Assembly (NCBI GenBank): GCA_934096015.1
Contig: CAKOLD010000015.1
Location: forward strand, 1 to 23,162
DNA from: an uncultured Bacilli bacterium
GTDB lineage: Bacteria; Bacillota_I; Bacilli_A; RF39; UBA660
Direction: 5' to 3'
Length of the DNA stretch: 23,162 bases
The notes beneath the pieces were generated by a model that saw nothing but the letters and a program-made list of their open reading frames with translations, was not told the DNA's origin and made no database searches. Shown here piece by piece: positions 23,066-23,162 of the stretch (positions within the stretch are counted from its first letter, which is position 1; every line of letters begins with the position of its first letter). The translations under genes and the position numbers were made by a program.

Positions 23066-23162
23066 TTATTTTTCTTCAACTTTTTTACTAGAAAGAAAAC
23101 TTATTTTATCTGCAATTATTTCATAGCTATATTTCTTTTTATTTTCTTCATCAGTATAATCA
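23066..23162 (-). CDS. C-terminal end of a probable single-stranded DNA-binding protein
   Basis: The open frame enters from the right edge and ends in TAA at 23066. The last 31 residues include KYSYEIIADKISFLSSKK, which matches the final beta-strand of the OB fold in SSB-type proteins (typically YxTEVxADxxxFLxSK). The usual acidic DDDIPF tail is missing, so this may be a short SSB paralogue or a related OB-fold protein. The start lies outside the window, so the call rests on the tail alone. Confidence 0.55.
   Translation of the reverse strand, partial: DYTDEENKKKYSYEIIADKISFLSSKKVEEK

Noticed and set aside
1..23162. CRISPR arrays, tRNA or rRNA genes, riboswitches
   Set aside because: No regularly spaced repeats, no cloverleaf with a T-loop GTTCGA-type core in context and no conserved riboswitch core were seen by reading. 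Weak structured RNAs could still be missed without a covariance search.

Overview
The window is a strongly AT-rich bacterial chromosome segment. It uses the standard code: TGG is the Trp codon, and TGA ends the membrane HTH gene. Low-GC Firmicutes-type Shine-Dalgarno sites are common, often AGGTG or GGAGG. The gene types (CPBP protease, VanY-type carboxypeptidase, SpoVD-like PBP, InlB-type repeats, arginine deiminase operon) suggest an uncultured host-associated Bacillota/Mycoplasmatota-like organism. That placement is inference. Almost everything is on the minus strand; only two genes (2383-3869) are on plus.

Layout, left to right. 1-2286: two translationally coupled minus-strand envelope proteins; the first runs off the window. 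2350-3869: plus-strand CPBP protease and a YkuE-like metallophosphoesterase whose metal-binding motifs are degenerate. The phosphoesterase converges on a membrane XRE-type regulator (3885-5204) and shares a bidirectional terminator with it. 5253-5666: ASCH-domain protein. 5748-10490: a SpoVD/FtsI-like class B penicillin-binding protein split in two by a 2,835-bp element. The element carries a two-gene cargo operon, a 45-aa SHOCT-like ORF and a large serine recombinase. 10551-12690: amino-acid ABC transporter (ATPase plus fused binding-protein/permease). 12746-17365: arcA-arcB-arcC operon in which carbamate kinase is fused to a YfcC-type transporter. 17477-18530: VanY-type carboxypeptidase preceded by a 34-aa membrane peptide. 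18620-20155: sortase-type surface protein with an InlB-like repeat. 20320-22198: cdsA and rseP. 22257-23024: unrecognised exported protein. 23066-23162: tail of a probable SSB.

The arc genes form a complete ATP-yielding arginine fermentation route: arginine to citrulline plus ammonia, then ornithine plus carbamoyl phosphate, then ATP. The transporter is built into the last enzyme, and the adjacent ABC system may supply the amino acid. 

The most striking observation is the element in the PBP gene. The two PBP halves and the element ends share a 6-bp core (GATTGC on plus). Joining the halves at this core restores the reading frame and the SxN catalytic motif (Ser-Cys-Asn) with no lost or extra residue. 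The reconstructed attB is a near-palindrome centred on the same core. The recombinase therefore appears to have inserted exactly into the active-site codons of a cell-wall synthase. While it sits there the STFK and KTG motifs are on separate polypeptides; excision would rebuild a protein of about 635 aa. Whether this is a regulated switch or a simple insertion cannot be decided from one sequence.
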